This document shows positions 32,972-40,797 of a stretch of 47,402 nt of DNA, in pieces (positions within the stretch are counted from its first letter, which is position 1; each line of letters begins with the position of its first letter). The translations under genes and the position numbers were made by a program. Under the pieces are notes generated by a model. That model had not been told where the DNA came from. It saw nothing but the letters and a program-made list of their open reading frames with translations, and did no database searches. Source of the stretch: UBA2897 sp036733925 (GTDB lineage: Bacteria; Bacillota; Negativicutes; Selenomonadales; Selenomonadaceae); contig DAIMZO010000018.1 in assembly GCA_036733925.1 (NCBI GenBank), positions 1-47,402 of the forward strand, read 5' to 3'.

Positions 32972-33767
32972 GGAAGATATCGGCAGTGGGGACATCACGA
33001 CGAACGCGATTGTCGCACCGGAGATGCAGACGAAAGCCATCATCCACTCGAAAGCGGACGGCGTTCTGGCAGGCGTCGAGGTCGCGGCCCGCGTGTTCCA
33101 GCTTCTCGATGAAAACGTGCGCTTCACGGCAAAACGTGCGGACGGCGACACGCTCGACAAGACGACGGTCATCGCGGAGGTGCGCGGCGAGGCGCGCGCC
33201 ATCCTGACGGGCGAGCGCCTCGCGCTGAACCTGCTGCAGCACATGTCTGGCGTCGCGACGCGCACGGCGAAGCTCGCGGCCATCGCGGCACCGTACGGCG
33301 CGAAGCTCGTCGATACGCGCAAGACGACCCCGGGGCTCCGCCTGCTCGATAAATACGCAGTCAAGGTCGGCGGCGGCGCGAACCACCGCCTCGGCCTTTA
33401 CGATGCGATGCTGATCAAGGACAACCATATCAAAGTGGCCGGCGGCATCCGTCAGGCCCTTGAAAAGGCACACGCGTATGCGAGCCACATGACGAAGATC
33501 GAGATTGAGGTCGAGAGCCTCGAGGGCGTGAAAGAGGCCCTCGCAGGCGGCGCTGACGTCATCATGCTCGACAACATGGAACCGGCGAAGATGGCCGAGG
33601 CCGTAAAGCTCATCGACCACCGCGCGGTCGTCGAGGCATCAGGCGGCATCGATGAGACGACGCTCACAGATGCAGCGAAGAGCGGCGTCGACGTGATTTC
33701 GGTCGGCGCGCTGACGCACAGCGTAAAAGCACTCGATATCAGCATGGATATCGGGGAAATCAAATAA
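32925..33767 (+). CDS. nadC: Nicotinate-nucleotide diphosphorylase (carboxylating)
   Basis: Quinolinate phosphoribosyltransferase, 280 residues, converting quinolinate and PRPP to nicotinate mononucleotide. Conserved blocks: EDIGSGDITTNAI, ERLALNLLQHMSGVAT, VDTRKTTPGLRLLDKYAVKVGGGANHR (written in part), LIKDNHI and IMLDNM; the final EASGGI closes the phosphate-binding barrel. ATG 32925 lies inside the nadB 3' end, with GAGGAG in front, so the overlap is probably genuine. Confidence 0.97.
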   Translation: MDMLFGLDEKLTSWLKEDIGSGDITTNAIVAPEMQTKAIIHSKADGVLAGVEVAARVFQLLDENVRFTAKRADGDTLDKTTVIAEVRGEARAILTGERLALNLLQHMSGVATRTAKLAAIAAPYGAKLVDTRKTTPGLRLLDKYAVKVGGGANHRLGLYDAMLIKDNHIKVAGGIRQALEKAHAYASHMTKIEIEVESLEGVKEALAGGADVIMLDNMEPAKMAEAVKLIDHRAVVEASGGIDETTLTDAAKSGVDVISVGALTHSVKALDISMDIGEIK

Positions 33768-33783
33768 GAGGAGGAACACCGTT

Positions 33784-34074
33784 TTGAAGAAGTGGTGGAA
33801 AAAGGCCGTCACGCCGATGGACCTTCTGATTGCGGCAATCGCCGTCTATCTGTTCACGCAGATGGATTTCCAGAACCTGCAGACTTTCGACTATGTGTAC
33901 ATCGTCGTATTCGGGCTCTGGTTTGTCATGACCATCGTCAAGGTCATCATCTATTACAAGGACGGGCACGGCGGCATCCATTTCAAGGAGCCGGCGAAGC
34001 CTGTCGACCCCACGGATAACCGGTCCCGCGCCGCGCGGGAAGGCAGGGGCCATCATAGGAAGCCGGAAGCATGA
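33784..34074 (+). CDS. Small membrane protein, unknown function
   Basis: A 96-residue protein with two hydrophobic segments (MDLLIAAIAVYLFTQM and VYIVVFGLWFVMTIVKVIIYY) and a hydrophilic tail rich in Lys, Pro and Arg. It is not recognised as a known family. The start is TTG 33784 with AAGAGGAGGAA upstream. It lies 16 nt after nadC, and its TGA overlaps the next ATG (ATGA). A NAD-related role is not supported beyond position. Confidence 0.78.
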   Translation: MKKWWKKAVTPMDLLIAAIAVYLFTQMDFQNLQTFDYVYIVVFGLWFVMTIVKVIIYYKDGHGGIHFKEPAKPVDPTDNRSRAAREGRGHHRKPEA

Positions 34075-34883
34075 ACGCAGAAAAGAAGAAAGTCGTCTTT
34101 TTGGATATTGACGGCACGTTGATCGACACGGTAAATCTCAGGCTGACCATGACGCCAGCAGTCCGCGGCGCGATTGAGCGGCTCCGCAAGGCTGGGCATT
34201 ACGCATTCATCGCATCGGGCCGGCCCTATCTGTTCCTGAATCCCGAACTGCGGCAGGGCCTATTTGACGGATTTGTCCTCCTGAACGGCGCCTCTATCTG
34301 GATGCATGGGAAAAATCTTGCGGATCACGCGCTGCCGGAGAAGCAGCTTCGCGAAATCCTGCGCCTCGTGAAAGAGGTTCCCGATGTGGAGTATGTGGCG
34401 GAACGCGGCCAATCGGTCAGCATTCGGCCGGATTTCCAGAAAATACGGAAGTTCTATGAAAGGCTGACCATCGATACGAGCCAGTTTACGCAGGAAAAGG
34501 AATATACGCTGGCTGGTGTATGCAAGATGGAGTTCTTCTGCGAGACGCCCGGCATGCACGGGCTCGCCGAGCGTCTGCTCGCCCTGCCTGGGCTCAAGGG
34601 CATTTCGGCATGGGAAAAACGTTTTGTCGAGCTCTACTCGGAAGATATTTCCAAAGGGACGGGCATCGAGACCGTGCTGAAAGTGCTCGGCATCGACCGC
34701 GCGAACAGCTATGCTTTTGGCGACGGCCTCAACGATATTGAGATGATGGATACGGTCGGGCACGCGCTCGTCATGGGAAATGGCGCGCCGGAGCTCAAGG
34801 AACATGCAGAGCATGTACTGCCGGCTGTCTCCGCAGACGGCGCAGCCTATGGCATCAATCATTATATCTTGAACGGAACATGA
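34071..34883 (+). CDS. Cof-type HAD-IIB family hydrolase
   Basis: A 270-residue haloacid-dehalogenase-fold phosphatase. Motif I FLDIDGTLID supplies the nucleophilic Asp (near residue 11) and the acid Asp; motif II is IASGRP; a type IIB cap domain occupies about 85-180; Lys of KGTGIETVLKVLGI is motif III and FGDGLNDIEMM is motif IV. Substrates of Cof proteins are usually sugar or cofactor phosphates and cannot be named from sequence. ATG 34071 overlaps the preceding stop by 4 nt. Confidence 0.93.
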   Translation: MNAEKKKVVFLDIDGTLIDTVNLRLTMTPAVRGAIERLRKAGHYAFIASGRPYLFLNPELRQGLFDGFVLLNGASIWMHGKNLADHALPEKQLREILRLVKEVPDVEYVAERGQSVSIRPDFQKIRKFYERLTIDTSQFTQEKEYTLAGVCKMEFFCETPGMHGLAERLLALPGLKGISAWEKRFVELYSEDISKGTGIETVLKVLGIDRANSYAFGDGLNDIEMMDTVGHALVMGNGAPELKEHAEHVLPAVSADGAAYGINHYILNGT

Positions 34884-34887
34884 AAAG

Positions 34888-34918
34888 CAGCCTCCCTCGA
34901 GCCGAGGGAGGCTGTCTT
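34888..34918 (+). terminator. Terminator after the HAD gene
   Basis: CAGCCTCCCTCG (34888-34899) pairs with CGAGGGAGGCTG (34903-34914) with a 3-nt loop; the exit is TCTT. The stem is strong, the T tract short. Confidence 0.7.
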
Positions 34919-34958
34919 GCGGAATCCACATAGAGAAACGGAAAAGGAAGCGGTATCA

Positions 34959-35912
34959 TTGCGGAAAAAACTGGGCATCGCCCTCGGCATCCTGATCCTG
35001 GCGCTGACCTTCCTCGCAGGGTGCGGAAACAGCACCCCTGCAGCAGAAAGCGGCAAGAGCGCGGACAGCGGGATGACGGCTTCGGCGCAGACGGCACCTT
35101 CTGTGCCGGCCGGGAATGTCACGATAAAAATGCTCGACGTCGGGCAGGGAGACAGCATCCTCATCCAGACCGCGGAGCAGACGGTGCTCATCGACACGAG
35201 CGATGTCGACGAACAGGACAAGCTGCGCGCGGAGCTGAAGAAAGCAAATGTCGGGAAAATCGATAAAGTCATCCTGACCCACCCGCACGCGGATCATATC
35301 GGCGGCATGGATGTCGTGCTCGGCGAGCACGAGGTCGGCGAGGTCTATGATAACGGCATGCCTTCGACCTCGAAAATCTATCTGAGCTACCGCAAGAAGA
35401 TGAAGGCAAAGGGCATCACACATGGTACGCTGAAGGCCGGAGATGTCCTCGATTTCGGCGGCGGCGTATCGTTCCATGTCCTCTGGCCGACGGAATCCCT
35501 GCAACAGCAGGGACAGACGAAAGGGTACAAGCACGATCCCAACAATGAGTCCGTTGTCGGGCAGCTCGTCTGCGGGAACTTCAAGATGCTGTTCACCGGG
35601 GACGCCGAGAAGAAAGTCGAGAGCGAATTCGTGCAGACGGCCGGTGCCGGGCTCGCGAGCGACGTCCTGAAAGCGCCGCATCACGGGAGCAAGACGAGCT
35701 CTTCGCCGCGTTACCTGAAGCTCATCCATCCTTCCCTCTGCGTGATCTCCTGCGGTGAGGGCAACGACTACGGCCATCCGCATGCAGAGACGCTGAAGAA
35801 ATATCATGCGCTCAAGGCGAAGACCTACGTGACGAAGGACAACGGTACAATCACGATTACGTCGAATGGCGACGGCTATCAGGTCAGCTGTGAAAAGGGG
35901 GATGCGCAATGA
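34959..35912 (+). CDS. ComEC/Rec2-like metallo-beta-lactamase-fold lipoprotein
   Basis: A 317-residue protein. The signal peptide ends in a lipobox LAGC (cysteine near residue 21), so it is probably a membrane-anchored lipoprotein facing outward. The MBL domain resembles the C-terminal domain of ComEC: MLDVGQGDSILIQT, LTHPHADHIGGM (metal site), CGNFKMLFTGDAE and LKAPHHGSKTSSS, with GHPHAETL near the end. It lacks the ComEC channel domain. It may be an extracellular nuclease, for example for DNA; the substrate is not shown. TTG 34959 has AAAAGGAAG upstream. Overlaps the next gene by 4 nt. Confidence 0.88.
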   Translation: MRKKLGIALGILILALTFLAGCGNSTPAAESGKSADSGMTASAQTAPSVPAGNVTIKMLDVGQGDSILIQTAEQTVLIDTSDVDEQDKLRAELKKANVGKIDKVILTHPHADHIGGMDVVLGEHEVGEVYDNGMPSTSKIYLSYRKKMKAKGITHGTLKAGDVLDFGGGVSFHVLWPTESLQQQGQTKGYKHDPNNESVVGQLVCGNFKMLFTGDAEKKVESEFVQTAGAGLASDVLKAPHHGSKTSSSPRYLKLIHPSLCVISCGEGNDYGHPHAETLKKYHALKAKTYVTKDNGTITITSNGDGYQVSCEKGDAQ

Positions 35913-36169
35913 TGGACCGCAAGGAAGGAAAAAGGGCATCGGCATATCTTGACCGCTTTGAGGGCGACTTCGCGGTGCTCTATATCGAGGATACAGCGGG
36001 GAAAACGCGGAAAATCAACCTGCCGAAGGAATGCGTGCCGGACAGCGTTTCGGATGGCGACTATCTGACCCTTTCCGTTTCTTTCGATGCGGAGAAAACC
36101 AAGCAGGCGGAGGAAGAAGCCCTGTCCCTGCTCGACGACAATGAAGAGAAAGAAGACGGTAACGCATGA
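35909..36169 (+). CDS. DUF3006 domain-containing protein
   Basis: An 86-residue acidic protein. The core AYLDRFEGDFAVLYIEDTAGKTRKINLP is the DUF3006 signature, a small beta-rich domain of unknown function that is often encoded beside ComEC-like MBL proteins, as here. The C-terminus is a charged helix (EKTKQAEEEALSLLDDNEEKE). ATG 35909 overlaps the previous stop (ATGA) and its own stop overlaps the next start by 4 nt, so the three genes are tightly coupled. Confidence 0.88.
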   Translation: MMDRKEGKRASAYLDRFEGDFAVLYIEDTAGKTRKINLPKECVPDSVSDGDYLTLSVSFDAEKTKQAEEEALSLLDDNEEKEDGNA

Positions 36170-37257
36170 GAGGCTTCTCTCACAACGTATTTCTGGCAGC
36201 AATCGAGACGCTGCTTTTCACGGCATTTCTCGTTCTCGGCGCGCTGCTGCCATCCGCTTCGGCAAGTGCGCGCGGCATGCATGAACTGAACTATTTCCGG
36301 ACGAGCAACATCACGCATGAGGATGGCCGCAAAGGAATCCGCATCGAGATCGGCATAGATCGTGGCAATTTGAGTTCTCAGGATATCACGAAAAAAGATC
36401 CGGATGCAAAGCAGGGCAGTCATGTGCTGGCCCTGCATCTTGAGAAGACCCGGCGCGGGAACGTCCGCGAGGATATCCCGCTGCACGGCGATATCGCTTC
36501 CCGCGTACAGCTCATCGAAAATGCGGACAAGAGCCTCGATGTACGCGTCACGATGGCAGGCGAACCGAATGAGCAGAACGTTTCCGTGTATACTGCGGAG
36601 CGGACGCGCCGGACGCGGAAACCGTACCGGCTCGTCATCGACGTATTCCAGCCAGTTGCAAAGGGCGGATCCGTGCAGGGTCTCGCCGGCCACACCATCG
36701 TGATTGACCCGGGGCATGGCGGCAGCGACAGCGGCGCCATCGGGTACTCTGGGACAAGGGAATGCGATGTCACCCTGTCGGTTTCGGAAAAGGTAAAAGA
36801 ACTCCTGCAGAACTCCGGTGCGCATACGGTCATGACGCGGGCGACGGATGTCGATGTCTATGGGCCGAACGCTTCCGACCACGACGAGCTGCAGGCGCGC
36901 GTCGATGTTGCGGGCCGTACGCCCGAGGCCGAAATCTTTGTCTCGATCCACTGCAATGCGTTCCGCAACTCGAACGCGCACGGCACAGAGACGTATTACT
37001 ACCCGAAATCGGACGAGGACTGCCGGCTTGCCTCGGTCCTCGATGAGGAACTCGCCAAGATCGACGGCGTGTACAACCGCGGGGTGAAGCAGGCGCGCTT
37101 CTACGTTATGCGCTGCACGAGCATACCGGCCTCTCTCGTCGAGCTCGCCTTCATCACGAACCCTGCCGAGGAGGCCATGCTCACCGATGACGCCTTCCAG
37201 CAGAAGCTGGCGGAGGCCATCGTCCACGGCATTGCGCGGTATTTCACGCACTCATGA
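36166..37257 (+). CDS. N-acetylmuramoyl-L-alanine amidase (AMIN + Amidase_3)
   Basis: A zinc amidase of 363 residues that cleaves the MurNAc-L-Ala bond of peptidoglycan. A signal peptide covers about residues 1-34 (ends SASASA). An AMIN-like beta domain follows (about 50-170), then the Amidase_3 domain from about 180: VIDPGHGGSDSGAIG (zinc His), ECDVTLSVSEKVKELL, FVSIHCNAF (zinc His) and ASLVELAFITN (catalytic Glu). ATG 36166 overlaps the DUF3006 stop (ATGA). It is last in this unit and is followed by a terminator. Confidence 0.95.
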   Translation: MRGFSHNVFLAAIETLLFTAFLVLGALLPSASASARGMHELNYFRTSNITHEDGRKGIRIEIGIDRGNLSSQDITKKDPDAKQGSHVLALHLEKTRRGNVREDIPLHGDIASRVQLIENADKSLDVRVTMAGEPNEQNVSVYTAERTRRTRKPYRLVIDVFQPVAKGGSVQGLAGHTIVIDPGHGGSDSGAIGYSGTRECDVTLSVSEKVKELLQNSGAHTVMTRATDVDVYGPNASDHDELQARVDVAGRTPEAEIFVSIHCNAFRNSNAHGTETYYYPKSDEDCRLASVLDEELAKIDGVYNRGVKQARFYVMRCTSIPASLVELAFITNPAEEAMLTDDAFQQKLAEAIVHGIARYFTHS

Positions 37258-37297
37258 TCCAGACCATGATTCATAATTTTTCACGAAAACCGCGCAG

Positions 37298-37334
37298 AAA
37301 AGGCGAAGGAACTTGTATTCCTGCGCCTTTTGTG
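37298..37334 (+). terminator. Terminator after the amidase gene, enclosing the tig -35 box
   Basis: AAAAGGCG plus AGGAA (37298-37311) pair with TTCCT plus CGCCTTTT (37318-37331), with one mismatch. The loop is 37312-37317 and carries TTGTA of the next -35. Confidence 0.75.
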
Positions 37335-37341
37335 TTATCAT
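37313..37341 (+). promoter_or_regulatory. Promoter of tig
   Basis: TTGTAT (37313-37318), a 17-bp spacer and TATCAT (37336-37341). The -35 sits in the terminator loop of the previous unit. No heat-shock CIRCE element was seen. Confidence 0.7.
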
Positions 37342-37419
37342 GAACCAAGTATGGCATATTTTGCAAAAAATACTAAAATAAAATATAGGAGAATATCCTA
37401 CAGGAGGTCAATACAGACA

Positions 37420-38718
37420 ATGAAAGTAACGGTAGAAAACGGAGAGAACCAGCAGGTAACCTTGACGATTACGGTTGAGGCCAAAGATGTAGATAAGGCG
37501 ATTGAGCGCGCCTGCAAGCGTCTCTCGAACCGTGTGAATATCCCGGGCTTCCGCAAGGGGAAGGCACCGCGTCTCATCGTGGAGCGTCATCTCGGCAAGG
37601 ACTATGTCCTGAACGACGCATTTGAGTACGATCTGGCGCCGAAATCCTATAGCAAGGCTCTTGAAGATGAGAAGATCGAGCCGGTGACGCGTCCGGAGAC
37701 CGATGTCGTGACGCTCGAAGAGGGCAAGGATCTCGTGTTCAAGGTCACGGTCACGAACCGTCCAGAAGTCAAGCTCGGTGAGTATAAAGACCTGAAGGTC
37801 GAGAAGAACGTCAAGGAAATCACGGACGAGGAAGTGGACGCGCAGGTCAAGGCACTGGCAGACCGCCAGAGCGAGATGGTCGACGCACCGGAAGGCGCTG
37901 CAGTGAAAGACGGCGACTTCACGACGCTCGATTTCAAGGGCTTCGTTGACGGCGAAGCTTTCGAGGGCGGCGAAGGCAAGGACTACCCGCTCCAGATTGG
38001 CTCCCACAGCTTCATTCCTGGCTTCGAGGATCAGCTCGTCGGCGCAAAAATCGGCGAGGAGAAGGACGTCAACGTGACGTTCCCGGAGGACTACCACGAG
38101 GAGAAGCTCGCTGGCAAGGCCGCAACGTTCAAATGCACGATCCGCAGCATCAAAGAGAAGAAGCTGCCGGAGATCAACGATGAGCTCGCAAAGAAAGTCA
38201 GCAAGTTTGAGACGCTGGATGAGCTCAAGGCCGATATCCGCAAGAACCTCGAGGAGAATGCAGCGCGCACGGCAGAGAACGAGCAGCGCCAGAAGGCCAT
38301 CAACATGGCAACGGACAACACGACGGTTGAGATTCCGCCGGTCATGATCGACAACCGCGTAACGGCGATGATCCAGGAGATGGCGATGCGTCTCGAGTCT
38401 CAGGGCATGAAGCTCGAGCAGTACCTGCAGTACGCTGGCACGGATATTGCGAAGATCCGTGAAGACTACCGCGAGACGGCTGAGAAGAACGTCAAGACGG
38501 ATCTCATGCTCGAGGAAGTCGCGAAAGCAGAGAACATCAAGGTCGAGGACGCAGATCTCAACGCGGAGGTCGCTGGCATGGCTGCTGCTTATGGCGCTAC
38601 GCCGCAGCAGGTCGCGAAGATCATCCGCGAGCAGAACCGCATCGGCGACCTCGCTGCAACGGTTCTGCGCCGCAAAACGGCTCAGTTCATCATCGACCAT
38701 ATTGCAAAGGCTGAGTAA
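37420..38718 (+). CDS. tig: Trigger factor
   Basis: A ribosome-bound chaperone and peptidyl-prolyl isomerase, 432 residues. The ribosome-binding domain contains GFRKGKAPR (the trigger factor signature near residue 45); the FKBP-type PPIase domain lies at about 155-245 (DFTTLDFKGFVDGEAFEGG, PLQIGSHSFIPGFEDQLVG); the rest is the helical chaperone domain. ATG 37420 follows AGGAGGT at 37402-37408; the open frame back to 37330 is non-coding leader. It heads the conserved tig-clpP-clpX-lon order. Confidence 0.97.
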   Translation: MKVTVENGENQQVTLTITVEAKDVDKAIERACKRLSNRVNIPGFRKGKAPRLIVERHLGKDYVLNDAFEYDLAPKSYSKALEDEKIEPVTRPETDVVTLEEGKDLVFKVTVTNRPEVKLGEYKDLKVEKNVKEITDEEVDAQVKALADRQSEMVDAPEGAAVKDGDFTTLDFKGFVDGEAFEGGEGKDYPLQIGSHSFIPGFEDQLVGAKIGEEKDVNVTFPEDYHEEKLAGKAATFKCTIRSIKEKKLPEINDELAKKVSKFETLDELKADIRKNLEENAARTAENEQRQKAINMATDNTTVEIPPVMIDNRVTAMIQEMAMRLESQGMKLEQYLQYAGTDIAKIREDYRETAEKNVKTDLMLEEVAKAENIKVEDADLNAEVAGMAAAYGATPQQVAKIIREQNRIGDLAATVLRRKTAQFIIDHIAKAE

Positions 38719-38751
38719 GAAAAGCAAAGAATATTTTCTGAATAAATTCCT

Positions 38752-38777
38752 AAAGGGAAGCAGGAGTGCTTCCCTTT
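38752..38777 (+). terminator. Hairpin after tig
   Basis: AAAGGGAAGCA (38752-38762) pairs with TGCTTCCCTTT (38767-38777). It has no T run beyond the stem, so partial read-through to clpP is likely. Confidence 0.65.
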
Positions 38778-38799
38778 CCCTAGATAGGGGGTATATCTC

Positions 38800-39414
38800 A
38801 TGAGTTACGTACCAATGGTCGTGGAGCGCTCCAATACGGGCGAGCGTGCCTATGATATCTATTCCCGCCTGCTGAAAGACCGCATCGTTTTCCTCGGCGG
38901 GGAGATCAACGATGATGTCGCAAACTCCATCGTCGCGCAGCTGCTGTTCCTCGAGTCGGAGGATCCGGACAAAGACATCCATCTGTATATCAACAGCCCG
39001 GGCGGTGTCGTGACGGCTGGCTTTGCCATCTATGATACGATGCAGTACATCAAGCCGGATGTCTCGACCATCTGCATCGGTCAGGCGGCCTCGATGGGCG
39101 CGCTCCTGCTGACGGCGGGTGCACCGGGCAAGCGCTACTCGCTGCCGAGCTCGCGCATCATGATTCACCAGCCGCTCGGCGGCGCGCGTGGCCAGTCTAC
39201 GGATATCCAGATTCAGGCACGCGAGATTCTCCGCATCCGCGAGGTCATCAACGACATCCTCGTGAAGACGACGGGCAAGTCGGCAGATCAGATCCAGCAG
39301 GATACGGAGCGCGATAATTTCATGACCGCGCAGGAAGCCAAAGACTATGGGCTCGTCGATGAAGTCATCGAGCGTCCTGTCATCAAAGATGACAAAGCGG
39401 AAGAGAAGAAATAA
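38800..39414 (+). CDS. clpP: ATP-dependent Clp protease proteolytic subunit
   Basis: The serine peptidase that forms the 14-subunit chamber of ClpXP. The protein has 204 residues. The catalytic Ser is at residue 98 (GQAASMGALLL) and His at 123 (MIHQPLGG); the Asp is in TERDNFM near 172. The N-terminal loop for ATPase docking (VPMVVERSNTGER) and handle helix are present. ATG 38800 has ATAGGGGGT upstream. clpX follows after about 40 nt. Confidence 0.98.
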   Translation: MSYVPMVVERSNTGERAYDIYSRLLKDRIVFLGGEINDDVANSIVAQLLFLESEDPDKDIHLYINSPGGVVTAGFAIYDTMQYIKPDVSTICIGQAASMGALLLTAGAPGKRYSLPSSRIMIHQPLGGARGQSTDIQIQAREILRIREVINDILVKTTGKSADQIQQDTERDNFMTAQEAKDYGLVDEVIERPVIKDDKAEEKK

Positions 39415-39456
39415 AATTCTTCCAGACAGAAAGACCAGGACGAGGAGGTGTCTCTC

Positions 39457-40719
39457 TTGAAGTTCGGGGAAGAAAAAGGGCAATTGAAATGTTCATTCTG
39501 CGGCAAGACGCAGGATCAGGTTCGCAAGCTCGTCGCGGGGCCAGGTGTCTGCATCTGTGATGAATGCATCGAGCTGTGCAACGAAATCATCGCCGAGGAA
39601 TTCAGCGACGATTTTGAGGTGGAGCTCCGGGAAGTCCCGAAGCCGAAAGATATCCGGGCAATTCTGGATCAATATGTCATCGGACAGGATGAAGCGAAAA
39701 AAACGCTTTCGGTCGCGGTGTACAACCATTACAAACGCATCAATATGGGCCAGGGCAAACCAGACGATGTGGAATTGCAAAAGTCCAATATCCTGATGAT
39801 CGGGCCGACGGGCAGCGGCAAAACCCTGCTCGCGCAGACGCTCGCGCGCATCCTGAACGTCCCGTTCGCGATTGCCGACGCGACCGCCCTTACCGAGGCC
39901 GGCTACGTCGGTGAGGATGTCGAGAACATCCTGCTGAAGCTGATCCAGGCGGCGGATTATGACGTGGAACGCGCGGAACGCGGCATCGTCTACATCGACG
40001 AAATCGATAAGATTGCGCGCAAGATGGAGAACCCATCGATTACGCGCGATGTGTCAGGCGAAGGCGTCCAGCAGGCGCTGCTGAAGATCCTTGAGGGAAC
40101 CGTCGCTTCGGTTCCGCCGCAGGGAGGACGCAAGCATCCGCATCAAGATCTCATACAGATTGATACGTCGAACATCCTGTTCATCTGTGGCGGCGCGTTT
40201 GATGGCATCGATACGGTCATCAATTCACGGCTCGGCGAAAAACAGATGGGCTTCGGCGCCGATGTGCGTTCGAAGAAGAAGCAGGATATCGGAGAGACGC
40301 TCCGGAAGATCGTACCGGAGGATCTACACCGCGCGGGCCTCATCCCGGAACTCATCGGGCGCCTGCCGGTTGTCGTGACGCTTGAAGCGCTGACAGAGGA
40401 GGCGCTCATCAAGATTCTGACGGAGCCGAAGAACGCACTCGTCAAGCAGTATCAAAAACTGCTCGAGATGGACGGTGTTTCGCTGACCTTTGATGACGAT
40501 GCGCTGCACGCCATCGCCAAGAAGGCGCTTTCACGCAAGACAGGGGCGCGCGGGCTCCGTGCCATCATCGAGGACATCATGCGCGATGTCATGTACGAAG
40601 TGCCGTCGGAGGATTCGGTTACGGCCTGCCGCGTGACGGAAGATGTCGTCACTACGGCAAAGCAGCCAGTGCTGACCTATGGCAAACCATCGGAAAAAAT
40701 CAAAGAAGCATCAGCCTGA
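39457..40719 (+). CDS. clpX: ATP-dependent Clp protease ATP-binding subunit ClpX
   Basis: An AAA+ unfoldase of 420 residues that feeds substrates to ClpP. The N-terminal C4 zinc finger CSFCGKTQDQV...CICDEC is at residues ~12-37; Walker A GPTGSGKTLLAQTLA near 115; Walker B IVYIDEIDKIA near 180; sensor 2 region GARGLRAIIEDIM near 365. TTG 39457 is preferred because GAGGAGG (39442-39448) sits before it; GTG 39448 would lie inside that site. A terminator follows at 40742. Confidence 0.98.
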   Translation: MKFGEEKGQLKCSFCGKTQDQVRKLVAGPGVCICDECIELCNEIIAEEFSDDFEVELREVPKPKDIRAILDQYVIGQDEAKKTLSVAVYNHYKRINMGQGKPDDVELQKSNILMIGPTGSGKTLLAQTLARILNVPFAIADATALTEAGYVGEDVENILLKLIQAADYDVERAERGIVYIDEIDKIARKMENPSITRDVSGEGVQQALLKILEGTVASVPPQGGRKHPHQDLIQIDTSNILFICGGAFDGIDTVINSRLGEKQMGFGADVRSKKKQDIGETLRKIVPEDLHRAGLIPELIGRLPVVVTLEALTEEALIKILTEPKNALVKQYQKLLEMDGVSLTFDDDALHAIAKKALSRKTGARGLRAIIEDIMRDVMYEVPSEDSVTACRVTEDVVTTAKQPVLTYGKPSEKIKEASA

Positions 40720-40741
40720 TTTGGGCTTTTCATGCAATCCG

Positions 40742-40771
40742 CAAGGCGCTGCCCACGCAGCGCCTTGTCTT
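40742..40771 (+). terminator. Terminator after clpX
   Basis: CAAGGCGCTG (40742-40751) pairs with CAGCGCCTTG (40758-40767), followed by TCTTT. Confidence 0.78.
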
Positions 40772-40797
40772 TGTCCTAAGAGTAAAGGAGGGCTTGG

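Noticed and set aside
37408..39483. Minus-strand frame opposite tig and clpP (691 codons)
   Set aside because: Antisense shadow of two well-supported genes.
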